From NCBI GenBank assembly GCA_950295325.1, contig OX485805.1:2542501-2606500 (forward strand): 64,000 bases of DNA, given 5' to 3'. The DNA is from Polytrichum commune (lineage: Eukaryota > Streptophyta > Polytrichopsida > Polytrichales > Polytrichaceae). The position numbers and the translations under genes were made by a program. Under the pieces are notes generated by a model. It ran no database searches and was not told the DNA's origin. It saw nothing but the letters and a program-made list of their open reading frames with translations. This document shows, piece after piece, positions 1 to 13,400 of this stretch; the stretch's first letter is position 1, and every line of letters starts with the position of its first letter.

Positions 1-1035
1 AAACGGATTTGGGGGGTGTGGAAGCTCAAAACTTTCCCTTTGCTTTTATCATTGTTTCTCGGGTTTTCCTCATCAAACTTAAATAACCTAAAAGAGAACG
101 CGACCATGCATAACATTCTTCAGCATCAACAAAACTCTTCATTTTTCCGAAACAAGGTTCCATTCGAAAATTGTAGGAACCATGTTCCTCTCCACCCAAA
201 TTTAGCACAAGTGGAAGAGGATGTTCACATCTCAAGCGATTTTTCATGAATAATGTGTTTGGGATTTATGGGGCCCATGAACATCCCACCAATATGTTAT
301 ATATAACTATGCGAGTCTAAGAAAATATAAAATGTTCACGAAAATATTCAACGGTTTATCATCGTGGGCACAATATGGAAAGATTAATCGATACATGAGT
401 GATGGTAAATGCTTTAGGCAACATTGAAACATGTTTTTGGCAAGGAAAAAGTGGCAAAATAAAATTACTATATTTAATCTATCAAAAAAATCCTAAAATA
501 TACTCTATAATGGGATCTTGCAAACCTAGTAGGGAGTGATCTATACATGAGGATCATGTATACCAAATTTAACTAGGTTCATGACAACCCACTTTGATGA
601 GGATTTTGTGATGTTTTCAAATCCAAAACCCTAACCCAAACAACCATATATTATCCCACTCAACGCTTTGCTAGAAATCTGAGGGTCATTTGGGTCACTT
701 TTCATGATCATATAATGTCCAAATGATATGGAATGTGCATGTGTGTTCATTCTCATCATTGTCCTTTAGATCCATGAACGGGGAGAATCCACCACTTGTT
801 ACACATGAACCGGTTGAGATTGAGAAACAACTGGTTAAAGTTCATCAAGACTTCAAGAATATTACCGATCATTATAGAGGAATCTAGAGAATATATCTCA
901 AATTAATAAAAGAATTTTCGAAAGATTGTAACGTGTAACTTGTTGTGACTTGGCAACACTAGGGTCTCGACCGATTATGCTCCAAAAATCTTCTTGGACC
1001 AAAACTCTCCTTGGACAACTGCATCAAATATCTAA
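1..1035. other. Intergenic, no gene recognised
   Basis: AT-rich sequence without a convincing gene. A minus-strand open frame at 26-247 has no family I recognise and no ATG-to-splice structure that I can support. The segment 783-1020 belongs to a dispersed repeat that recurs at about 2080-2275, 36900-37100 and 39490-39660. Confidence 0.5.
783..1020 (+). repeat. Dispersed repeat family A, copy 1
   Basis: This segment is recognisably the same sequence as 39490-39660 in the same orientation, and as 2080-2275 and 36900-37100 in the reverse orientation. Shared landmarks include an 'aaccggt' block, 'gaggaatct' and a 'ctagggtcttgacc'-like block. The copies are diverged and I see no coding capacity or clear terminal repeats. 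The family probably derives from a transposable element, but its class is not visible. Confidence 0.6.
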
Positions 1036-1382
1036 GGGCCACTTCACACACGAGCCAAGAGCCCTGACCATGAAATTGTGAGAGCCCAAAAGAAAGCATC
1101 CAAAGCCCATCCCAAGACACCTCCAAAATCATGTAGTGTGGTCACGGATCCTCAAGTGTAGTGTGAAGTCGTATGTGACCGGGTCCTGAACCAAATGTTA
1201 TTTCAATGAATTTCTATTCATGCAGATCCTCACACATGATAAAATAGGATAAATGAACGGGTGTGAGCATTCGGAGTGCCATGGTTTCCCGGTTTTGTGT
1301 TAGGCCTACCTCCAAAAGATGGTTTTTGGAAAATAGTCCAAGTGACCATGAAACATGATCCATTCGATGCCATGTAGAAATC
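1036..1382 (-). mobile_element. Truncated MITE, GGGCCACTTCACACAC family
   Basis: The segment starts with a terminal sequence GGGCCACTTCACACACGAGC and matches, in reverse orientation, the right three quarters of the element at 27244-27744. Shared internal landmarks include the 'ggcctaacacaaaac' and 'catcgaatggatcatgtttc' blocks. The other terminus is missing, so this copy looks truncated. Confidence 0.6.
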
Positions 1383-2571
1383 AATTTTGTAATCAAATTT
1401 TGTCATAGATGATTGAGATTTGGATGAAAATCACCTAGCAAGTGATAGTAATTGTAACATTATCAATATGTAATGCTCAAAAATATTTGCAAGGAATAGC
1501 AAATAATGTTGGCTTTATATTTAGTGTTAGTGACAACACACATGTGGTTTACAATTAGTATTGAGCAAGACTACTAGAGTTGGTGACAATAAATACAATA
1601 TCTAGTGTAGTGTTACTTGCTAAGATGCACCCAAACATTGCAGGGGTCACTGAGTCAACCAATTACCTCAAGTTTCGGAGTATCAAGAGGGTTGGTGATT
1701 CTAAGAGGAGATTAAATCAATGGGCCATCAAAATGCCATGGTTCATTTGGGTAGGCACTAAGGGCTTGTGACCTCCAAAAACTTTGGGCTATAGTCCATG
1801 AAATTCTCTATGCTCTCATTCAAAAAGTAGGGCACCATGGTCATTTAAGAGCCATGGCCTAATGCCTCTAATGTAAACATGCCCTTAGTTGAATATGGTT
1901 TCAAATAAGTGCATCCTCTATGTGAAATTGACCCCTGGAACATTATTGAGGATATAGACCAACTTCTTTGTACTTAGTCTTGCAATTTCATGTTAATCCA
2001 CATTCTTTGCATTGACTTAGGAAAATCTTAAATATAATGTGAACCCCTTCTACTTTTAGAATCATGCAATGAACTCTCCAATGTTCGGAAGATTCTTGGG
2101 CAAAATCAATTGAGACCCTAGTCTTTCCAAATCCAACCGGTCACATGTTGTGATCTTTTGGTTTTGTTTTATCAATTGGAGGTATATTTGATAGATTCCT
2201 CTAAAATTATTTATAATATTCTTAAAGTCTTGAACTTCAACCAATTATTTCTCAAACTCAACTAGTTCATCTGTAACTACACTAAATATGATATTTAGTA
2301 TTTGATGCATTAAATACGAACATCTACACTAAATGTCAATAACTCTATGAAATTAAGTAACCTTAAATATAAATTCAAACACTAATTATCAACTATGGTA
2401 ATATGTGGAAGTTGCATGTTTGAATTTAAGGTTAATAAGGATATGAAAAAAATAATTATGATAAAAGGAGTATTCCAACATATCTTCTAGCATAACTTCT
2501 AACATCAATTGTCAAGAAATTGAAAATTAAGGTTGAGCAAGGTAGGGTGGTAATAACACTAAATATCATAT
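1383..2571. other. Intergenic with repeat family A copy 2
   Basis: No gene seen. Positions 2080-2275 are a reverse-orientation copy of dispersed repeat family A. The rest is AT-rich sequence with the word 'ctaaat' recurring around 'aaatatcatatttagtgta'. Confidence 0.5.
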
Positions 2572-3024
2572 TTAGTGTAGTGGTTGGTTTTCCCCATTTA
2601 TTGGAACTACATATTCCTTTGGTAACATGAATTCACAGAAGTGCAAACTCAATTTCATGATTTTCCAAACCAATTGAACATGCCTCTCTACTAACCATTG
2701 AATGTGCTCATCTTGTAAAATTAGATAATGAACATCACCTCTGTGTTTGGGCTCATAATTGATCATTTTCTTCAAAAGCTTTGGTTATGCTCCTAATAGT
2801 CTTGTAAGGATAACTATAACACTTGTGTCAACATAAAATAAGCCCTCATTAAAAACAAAATTTATGATTCTTAATTGAAGTGCATCATCTACGCAATTAT
2901 ATCTACACAAGTGACTAGGCATAGCTATAGTAAGCCCCCACAAATTCAATGATTTTGGAGGAGCTGACTCAAGTAATATAGACTGAAAATAACTATGCGT
3001 TTGTAATGGAACCAACAAATTCAT
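2572..3024 (-). other. Possible coding remnant, unrecognised
   Basis: Two consecutive minus-strand open frames (2785-3024, then 2572-2775) lie about 10 bp apart and have amino-acid composition more protein-like than the surrounding frames. An example is the stretch with LYVDTSVIVILTRLL near 2830-2870. I do not recognise a family. They could be the remains of a decayed gene or transposon, or chance. Confidence 0.2.
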
Positions 3025-3039
3025 AATTTTTGGTCACTT

Positions 3040-4463
3040 ACAATAAGGCCCCTTTCAAATTCTATGATTATCTAGGGGATGACTCAAGTGATCTAAATAT
3101 ATCATAGAGTGATCAAATTGAATAAATCAGATTCATAGATTGTAGGTAATCATAGAATTTGTTGATTTATTCACTCTGATTTATTCACTCTAGATGATTC
3201 AAGTGATCTGAATAAATCATGAGTTCAATGGATTACCTACAATCTATGAATATGAACAAACTCTACAAATCTGAATGAAATGTGTGTATCAAAGTTTTTG
3301 GACATAGAGAATGCAGAGAGAAAACATAACATACAATACCATTACATCATGTTGAGTCATGCAAAAGAGGCCTTGAGGCAAGTAACAATTACAAAACCTT
3401 GTAAGAGAACCTGAACGTGCTAGAGAATTGAATCAACACACTAGAGAACTAGAATTATGTGGGTACACAAATTCACTTCCAAATCGATTCTACTATTAGA
3501 CCTAGTACGAAGGCTCTCACCAACAACCAGAAGTTACAAAACAAGAAGACCAAGATTGCAACACAAGTTGAGACTACAAGACTGCTTGGTTAGGAAAATT
3601 CATGAGATTGGTTTGAAAGATTCATGAAGTTGCTAGAGATGAAGATCCACTATCATGAAATTAAGATGTGCCACATGTCAAGATGGTTTAGAAGAATCAT
3701 GAAGTAATTTAAAAGATTTATGAAATTGGTAGAACACTCCAGTAACATGAGTTGGAAGGTTCGTGAAGTAGTTCGGAACCTTCATGAATTTGACTTTGCA
3801 CTTCTGTAAAGTCATCTTCCCAAAGGAGTAATCTTGTGTAGAGCAAGGATTCTACTATATTCTCAACATTGTGTATGGTAAATAAAACTAACTGTACAAA
3901 TTAGGAATTGAGAGCAGTTAATACTCCATTCACATGCACTCCAACACTCTTTCTTGAGAAGGTAATATACATGAGAATTAAACAGTTGAATTCTTGGTGG
4001 TGGAAATGATTTCACTCACGTGCAGGGGACGTTATTAAATTACCTGCAAACGAGTGTTCAAAACTCCCCAACCAGGCCAACTTACAACCTTGAAAGCTTC
4101 TTCAGTTGTTGCAAAGTGATGTAGAACTTAGCTCGACCAGTTTTTGAACCGATGACCAGGTTGAGACATGCTGACTATGCTAGACATTTGCACTTGTGCA
4201 AACAAACCATGAAAGCACATCAAAGTTTCAAGTGGATGCTGGCAACTTTGATGAATGGATTCATATACCGGTAGTTTACAGTAATAAACAGATTATCCAT
4301 GATTCATTATACCTGCTTCAAGACGACAAAAACCCAACCTAGACACAGGTCTGATCGCTTAAATAAGCCAGATTGGTCATGTAAATAACAAAAATTAGAC
4401 AACCATAATTGTGTGGGCTTTGAGAAACATGGATCAAAATCAATCAGATGCAACTCAAATGAA
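3040..4463. other. Region downstream of the SUVR5-like gene
   Basis: A short foldback lies at about 3126-3255: the block around 'cagattcatagattgtaggt' returns inverted near 3231-3255. No gene seen. The right part will include the 3' UTR of the SUVR5-like gene, which reads leftward and has its stop at 4464-4466. Confidence 0.45.
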
Positions 4464-7400
4464 TTAGTAAAGCCTGCCACGGCATGTAGGGGCATGGCAG
4501 TGACAAGGAAAACCCTTTCCAGGGAGCAGTTTATACCTATAGTTGTAAGAAAGCTCCTCCCCCATAGCAATCTACACAAACGGAAAAACAAATCAGTTCA
4601 TGTCAACCACCTTAACTAAAATACTAAGTAATGCCATGCTTTAGCAATCGTAGTAAGTAATGAAGTGGAGAACATGCCATTATGAAATGTTGAAGAATAA
4701 TGTCATCAGAAATACATTCTACAAATGAGGTAAAGGCTGTTTCCATGTTTCCAAGTTGTCAAAACAGCCCAAATAACAGAAACTCACAACAGCTGTTGTA
4801 ACTTACATCTCGTTTGGCAAAAAAGCCTATGTGTGCCAGCTGACAGTCCATACTTTCAACGAGCACCTCATAATTGATCAAATTAGGTTCACAGCTGCAA
4901 TTTACCATCAGCACCCAATTTAGCAATTAGAACCACCATACACATTCTCATATCCAAGAATGTCCCCATATTTATATTTATACTAACTTGTACTCTTTGC
5001 AATTGTTGATTGACTTGAAAAGTCCATTAAAACTTGATAAAAGATGCTTGATGATCACTTTGCATGGTCTCTCCAGTTACTTTCTGTAATACTATTTTTC
5101 AAAAAAAGTTCACCTCATGTCCTGTCTATACTGATCAGTTTTCCTCATTGCTTTGCACGAGGCATCCTAGTCTACTGTACCTCACTTCAATATTTGTGTA
5201 GAGGTTAATGGAACCTTATGGCAGGACACCGGTGTTTCAAATAAATCGGAGCCTCCTTAATGATTGGTTTTGTGGTTGTAAGTGATCGAAAATAGAAACC
5301 AACTTTGAACATCAGGGCATATACAGGACGTCAAGATAATCTCAACGCCGCTTTGATCGCCTTCAACTGACCATTTTTGACATCAACACGGGCTTTAGGG
5401 TTTAACTGGTGTATTATGGGACACCAGGTCCCGCCATAAGGTTCAATATGTAAATATGGACTATTTGATAAGGTATTGAAGACTAGTTTATGTTCAATGA
5501 CAGGACAGGGGTATAGAATATTAGTTGAAACAGAGCTCTGCAATACACTCAAATAAACATAATTGTACCTGTGATTGATGAAGCGAGCAACGTTTCCATA
5601 TCTGGTTGCATCAATGACAAATGGCTTTGATTTTCTTCGTCCATTAGTGACATCCAAATGTGCATCAATGTTGTACAAAAAGCTGCAGCCTACTTGATCG
5701 TATCTGCAGAGTAATCATCTGTCAAGAATCTCCAGGTACAACTGCTCCAGATAAATATGCTACATGCAATATAAACTTTGTAATCGAGAAGCTTTGAAAC
5801 TACAAGCATTTTACTTCATTCATCTCAAATGCGATGGCAATGCATGCATGGAGATGATCCTCCTCAGCCACACTACTTATGATACCAACACAACACAGAA
5901 AAAAAGTCAAGATATCAATATCAAGCAATTTACTAGCCCAAGGTGAGAAACAATGGTTCAATTATTGCTTAATCTAAAATACCCAGTCATGTGTTTCATC
6001 AGATTTAGCTGAGGATAGATACAAAATAATCCAAGTTTTCATGGATGTGGTTTATACTGCACAGAGAAAACCTTGCAATACATTCAAGGAGCATCACCTC
6101 TCCCCCCTTCTATTTGCTTCAGAATCATTGAGGACTTCTCCAATATACTCGCAGACGAAAGTACCACATGGAATGAATTCTGCAGCCCGCACAGCCCAAC
6201 CCTGCACAGACCAGGCCCCTCACAAAATTGAACATTTCTAGGAGCATCTTGTAACCAAACGCACACCAACCCTGACCTTGACTGAACAAAAGTACCTGTC
6301 AAGTGGAAGGCACTGAAACAAGAGTTTAGCTGTGAAATAACCTTGTGCCGGGTCTTAAAAACTTCAAGCTTCACACGAACCCCCTTCTGTACAACTCGGT
6401 TTGGGCACCAATCTTTACAATGACAACTTGAATTGCACTCATAGACCATATATCCCACCTGCCAACACTCATATCCATACAAATTCAGTTGTAGATATCA
6501 TCACAAAGAATGTCATCTTCTACTAACCTGTGCTAGATGCTTGCCAAGCATCCACCTTTTCATGCTACCCCCTAGTCATAAACACAGAACAAGTTGGAAT
6601 CATACTCACATCAAGAATGATGCGTCCATTACTGTCATAAGGAAACTGGCCTCGAATAGAATCTCCATTCACAGTGCAGGCTTCAGAATTGTCAGTATCA
6701 AACATTGACACGTGATCACATGTGGATGCTGAGCACTCCTCTCCATTGCAGGAGCATCCAACTTGCGAGCTCTGTCAACAATATTTGCACGGTTCAGTAA
6801 CTAAGCAGAATGCCAAACATGCCTACGTGCAAAAAAATTGTACTTTTCAGGAACAAACACTGGAAAATTTTCAAAACTTCAACCTGAAGTGAAAGAGATA
6901 GAAACTTGTCTCCTGAGGCTCCAAGACAAACCTTTGTGTCAAGACCCAATGATGGATCTAGCAGCCGTTGAGTAATATATACAAAGTTATCCCAGGGTTG
7001 ACTGTCCCCTTGGACTGCCAAGCTGCCAGCTCCAACGCACAATTGGCAAGTGCATGGGTCCAATGCATGGTCAATTACACAAGCAATAGGTACTCTTTCC
7101 AGGCCTTTACTCAAGTCATCAGAGAGGACTATGCGTTTCACTAAGTTGCTCTTGCTTGTAGATGTTAGGTTCAACACACCCACCACACATTTCTTGATAT
7201 CATCTGCGCATACAATGTGCAAAAATCTAAGCAGCGCAGGGACATTATGCTCTCAAGATTCACTTCCACACAAATATTGGATTCTCCCATGCTTAGTAGA
7301 TCCCCTGTATTGTTCTCAATTCCATAGTTGCAATCTATTCAACCCAACCCATGGAACATAAACGATGAACCACTTCAGACTAGAAGAGCCATGATGATAA

Positions 7401-10400
7401 AAAACTTAATATTGGTAGTTACTATGAATCGGTGAATGAAAGACTACCATTTTCCAACCATCCTAGTAATGTGCAGAAAAATCCAGACAAGGATGAGAGG
7501 TCTTCAAATACAAATGGTCAATTGTCCGACAAAAGTTAGGCACAGCCAATACAAAAGTTCCCATAAACAGTTGAGAATACTCTATCCTACACTCAGGTTG
7601 GTTCTAAAAATTGTTAAGGTTTGAAATGTTGAAAATTTGGAGAAAAATTGACAGGATTGTTGCTGAATAGTGTGAACTACTTTACTACTACATTGTCCAA
7701 AATCCTTGAAAATCAAGACTTGGAAAAAAGAAAAAAGAAAATCTTGCATCCATACAGGAATGGGAAAGTGGTAGTAGAAAATCAGGAATTGTTATATGCG
7801 ATTGGACTGACAACTGAAAACATCTCTAGTAGAAGAAATGAATATGCAGCTTGAAATCCTCATGTATTTAACATTAGATCTAGAATATCATCATCAGATG
7901 AAAATCCTCATTGTTGAAATCCTCAAATACATCAACATTACATATACTATCAAGTAACTCCAAAGTTCAACTATTTTACAATTTATCCTCAGTATGTTGC
8001 AACAATAACATGTACATGGAATCCCTAATCCTGCAAAAATTTTGAGGACAAGAGATTATAGAGTTGCAAACTAACAGAGTCAGCATAATTTTTGTCAAGG
8101 AGATGTGAACATGGAATACATTTTGCTGAAACATCTTGCTGCCACTATGCCTAATTTTAAAATAAAAAATCACGTGCCTAAATTGAAAGTGGCGTAAAAA
8201 TGATTATTTTCAACAAATGGGTGTTCAGACCGACCTTAAGGCACAGTGATTGGAGACAGCAGAGGGAAAACTGTAGAAACCCATCCAAGAGGAATCCAAA
8301 AAACATGACCACTCAGATTCTCAAATGACCTCTATGATGGGTTTCTTCAGGTTTGGATCTGCGGAACTTGCATACAAATAGACTAACATCTACTACATAC
8401 AAACTGACATCATCTGGCCCTGACCACGGAATATTGTACATGGATTTTCTCTATAGCTCAGAGAGTATGTGATTTAGTCCTGACACTAAGACATGGAATG
8501 ATATAGGAAAGAAACCTCTTTAACTATTTAATTAAATCTGACTCCCTAGGGAATAACCTTGTGTTCTTTTTCCAGAATACAACATGTAGTATGTATTTGA
8601 GAAAAAGAAAGTAGAGAGATTTCTTCTTGAATTCTTCTTGTCTCATTGAATTGCAATCCTCAGCTTCATACTCTTTAAATTCTCCTCCACGCACTCAGCA
8701 TCATCCTACGCCCTACTCTGGAGTTTTTTTGGCAACTGCATATTGATTTCAGCTGCCCAAAAATGGATGATTCCAAAACATTAGCAGTTCTTCCATGGCA
8801 GGACTTTGACTCTCACCCTCTAAAGCTAGGAAGTCCTAAACAATATGTAATGTCCTAGGATGACAACACAAAAGAAGAACAACCTACAGCACTGGAAGAA
8901 AGTGGTAGCTTGCAGTGCTGACAAGGACGAAGGCTAATGGAGCAAATCTTCTATAAATCTCCAGAAGACCACAAATAAAACCACTTCACCAAGCAAATCT
9001 CAGGAGATGACACTACGATCAATTCTTTCTTGGAAGCTTGATAACCATACCCCATACAATGGTATGCAACAATTTACAGTTTAAACCATTGACATGGCAA
9101 CCATGAGTTGCTGCAACTATCTTGCACTTTTGGTAGACCTTAACACAAGGTTGAGATCAGGCCCTTCAAGTAATCTCTGATCTTTACCACATACTCTTTG
9201 AGCTATGGAGAATCACATACCATAGAGGCTTAATGGAGAGTATGTCCATAGTGATTTAAGAGGCATAGTTCATGAACAATGGTCACACATTAATCTATAT
9301 CATGAATCAACAATTGAAGTTGGATTTGATTTCACTAAGCTTGCCCATGAGGAACCAAACATTTGAGGGAAACAGATTTGGTAGGTCTGTTGCCATGCTT
9401 AGATGTGGAAGACTACCATTTAGGAAGATTGAGAAGCAGGTCAAAATGGAGACAAATATGCATCCCTCTATTCATAAACGATAGCTGACATGAAACAAAA
9501 TTGATTGCACACCCAAAAAAAGTACCTGCATATGGTTTTGTGAATTGTCCTGTAAATCCATCCAAGTCCACTTCCATACTTGGTACTGCATCATCGGGTT
9601 CACCAAAGGCCTTGCAGCCATCAGGGCACACATACTTTTCCTGGTGCCATCGTATCTCAACTTTTGCTTCACTGCAAAGATGTGCAGCCTGCACAAATAC
9701 CCTTGGCTGCAGGTCTACAAACCTTTTCCCAAGTTCATTAAAGAGCCAATCCTTGCAGCAAGCACTGCGACCCACCTCTAACAACTCCTTGCTGTTTGGA
9801 GGACGCTTTAGCTTCTCACTTTGCAATGGTATAAGTATTCCATCTTTGGAAAGAGTAAAGATCCCTGTCTGGCACTCTCCATGGCTGTTGGTTATGAATG
9901 CTTGTTTTAGAGCTGAATGCTCAGCTTGGTGATGTCGACCCAAGTCTGGTAAGAAAGGAAACTGCAAGCCACAAAACCGACACTTGTGATTATTTGAAGA
10001 AGGCATTTCACCATCCCCTGCAAGTCTTGCAAGCCTTCTTGCTCTTTCTGCCTTCCTGTCACGCTTACGAGGAGGCCTCTTTCTTGTCTTATGCTCCTCT
10101 AAAACTTGCTTAACAGCTCTCATACGTTGCAGAATTGCTTCTGCCCCCCCTGATTGTCTTTTCATCGGAACTATCCTCCCCCTGGTTCCATTCTTTGCTT
10201 TGGTTCTTGCACGGTATCTCCATTTTTTGCCCTTTCCTTCCTTGTCAGTTACTTCTCCCTTGCCAACAGCAGGCGCAGACCACTCAACCCCATATTCCTG
10301 TTTCACTTTCTTCCGCCGCCCTCGCATCTTGCCAGTGGTAGGATACTTGCCTCTTGCCTCTTGTGCAATTTGACTTCTGTGATCAGCTTGATGATGACGT

Positions 10401-13400
10401 CCAAGATCTGGCAGCAGGCGAAACTTCATACCACAGTACCGACAAGTGTACTTTAGAGGAACATCAACCCCATTTGTGCCAACCATTTTAATATCTTCTT
10501 CAGTACCATCAGGCTCCATGGTGCCCCCATTTCTCTTCACACCAGAATGTTGCAGTTGCTGCTCCTTATGGAAAGCATTTTTGTGGTTTTGAAGTTCCCA
10601 GAGTGAGCTGAAAACCTCATGACAAAAACAGCACATTTGGCCCTCATGCGACAGAAGGGCAACATTGACTCGGGTGGCAAAATCAGGGCTGCTCCATTGA
10701 CCATGATGTTGATCCTCAACATGCTGCCATAAATGATCAAAGTCTCTGCATTCTTTATCACACATGAGGCACACTGACCACCCTGGACATGACATTGGTA
10801 CGGTTGGATGTGCAGCCCTCCAGTGTCTTACTACACCAAGTTTGGTTCTGAATATCTCGCCGTTTTTACCACAAATACGACATAGTATACATTTTTCAAA
10901 TAGATGTGCCTCTCGCTTGTGTTGCTCCTTCCAATGCTTTCCAAGGATAGATTGCTGTTCAAATTTCTCATTGCATAAACAACAGATCAAGCCAAAATCC
11001 ATACTACCTTCAGCAGTCTCCAACTGTAAGCAAACACACCAATATTGTCAGTTGAAATCAAAAAAGCTTTTAAAAGAAGAACGTCTTGTAAAACACATCA
11101 ATGTACTGACATAGTTAGCTGCTTTGAAATGAACGCTCCTGTCACAAGAATGATAGGTCAACCTGAGATGAAGACACTGCAGACTGTGAAGCACAATTTG
11201 AGGCACTTGGCTCCATCTCCAACTCCAGCTTTAGAGGAGTAGCGGTATGCAAAGCAGGCATGGTGCTAGATGATATACTGTTCCAATTAAGAATAGAGCT
11301 CTTATTGTAGACTGACCCCTCTTCTAATACCATCTTGCGCAATTTCTCTCTCTCTGCCACAAGTATCTTCAACAGCATCTCTCCAGATGGCGAGTCCTTC
11401 ACTGCCTCTTCAACTACAAAGTCTAACATCTTAGTGCAGTTTGCACTTTCAGTCATTCCTGAGACAAAGTACACCAACACAACATCATGCATCCTAATTG
11501 CAAACAATAATGTCAAACTCACTAAGAGAAACTAACAAAAGAGAATGTCGATTGCTGAAAGACCATAGGTGCAATGCTAACTCAGATTCAGACAGAATAC
11601 AAAGGTCATCCAGCCTGGCAATCTGAAAGAACTCTGATCATGGAATTCAACAAGACAGGTGACCACCCAACAACACGCCTGTCAATATTCACTTAGGGCT
11701 GCTTCACACGGCGTCCTAAAGTGAGTTTGCTTCACAAAGGTCCTCGGAGCACAGTCCCAAGAATGCCCGTGGTTGTCTACATGGCAACTCTTTTCAAGTC
11801 AACCTTTTGAGACTCCTCAGGAAGAAAATCCCAAAAAATTGCCCACAATTTTTTCCTTAAACTCCATACTTGGAAACTCAATCTCGTCCACTCGATAAAA
11901 GTTCCTCTTTATGACTTAGGACCTAGCATTGGAGTTGGAGCTTGAAACTTATGCTTGGAACTTCAGGCTTCACATCAAAAAACCAAGAAGTAAAGGGGAC
12001 AAAAAGCAGATGAAGGTAAGTTACGAAGGCAACATTGGACTTTGCAGAGATGAGGCTTTGTAAATAGTTTCAGAACTCTGACCCTTGGATATGGCAACCC
12101 AAGAACCCTTCCTATATCTAACTTTATGTTGGATGGTTTTTGTATGTTTCTCGAGACTGATAGCTGTTAGGCATGGGACGCCATGTGAAGCGGCTCTCAG
12201 TTGGCAAGAGGACTTGAACAAGAGAATATTCAGAAGCCAACAGACTATAGTGTAACCATCACATTCTGGTAGAAAAATAGACAGACCTTTGGTGGAAGAC
12301 AGGCTTGCATTCATGTACTTGCAGAGTAGATCTCGTGCTCTAGCAAAGCTTTTCCTATCCTTCAAGCTTAGGTCAGCCACAAGCTTGCTCAGATTCTTGT
12401 CATCAACAGGGCCTTCACCAGGCCCACTAGTCCCAATGCTGCCACTAAAAACTGCAGTTGAAGTCTTTGAATGCTTTTCACAATATTCAGAACCAGCCTT
12501 AGCCCGGTGTGTACATTGTCCATCAGCACGACGTATCCGGCCAATGCACCGGCCACCCACTGCAGTTCTATATTGGTCATGTTGCTCAGTTTTCACCACC
12601 GATGCTCCATCCATGAGTGAAGAAGTAGAAGAGCCTCCTCCTGCTTGACTCGAGTTCTTTACACTGTTGCCTGGGCCATCCGACAGCTTGTGTGCTCGTT
12701 GTGTGGCCTGCGCAGTAACACCATTGCATCGCAAATGCTTTGCCGTCACTTTCTCATTATCTCCTTCCAACTCGAATTGTTTGTCAGAGAAAACCTCAGA
12801 ATCTTCAGGCTTAGGCACACGGTAATCAGCTGCCTTTTCAGCATGCATTTCACAGTAATAGGTTCCCTCACGGACAGAATTTGCACAACGGCGATTCTCT
12901 ACCCAATATCTTGCCATGCACAAATGACTAGGCTCCACATCAGGATCACAAACTGGAGGGATTTCTGCCAAACCCTGGTGTTTCTCACAATATATCCCTC
13001 TCCATGCCTGTCGTGGGCATCGTCTCTTCCTACTTTTGAGATATGCTGAGCAGCCCCAAGCATCTGACTTAAACTTCCATTTCCAAGTCTTTGAAGCAGA
13101 GTTCAAGGGAGCATCTTGGGATAGTTTAGAGCCACAGCCCTGGTCCTTGTCCATTCCTGATGCTAACAGTTTGGTTTCAAGGGCGTAATCAACTGCAATC
13201 TCTTTTTGTGAAGCATCCACAGGAAAAACTAGTGTTTGAGAACAAAGAGAGACAAGATTCGCTGCAGCTGGAGAATGTTCCTGTGCTCAGAACCACACTC
13301 TAGAGCTTCAGCTACTGTAATTCGGACCAGTATTTAGTAGTGTATATATAATAATTATACTTAATTAGAAAATGACGTGAAATCCTTTTAGTAAACAATA

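Noticed and set aside
9501-9932. Plus-strand frames opposite the zinc-finger exon
   Set aside because: Shadows of the minus-strand SUVR5-like exon, which has clear C2H2 motifs and matching splice phases.
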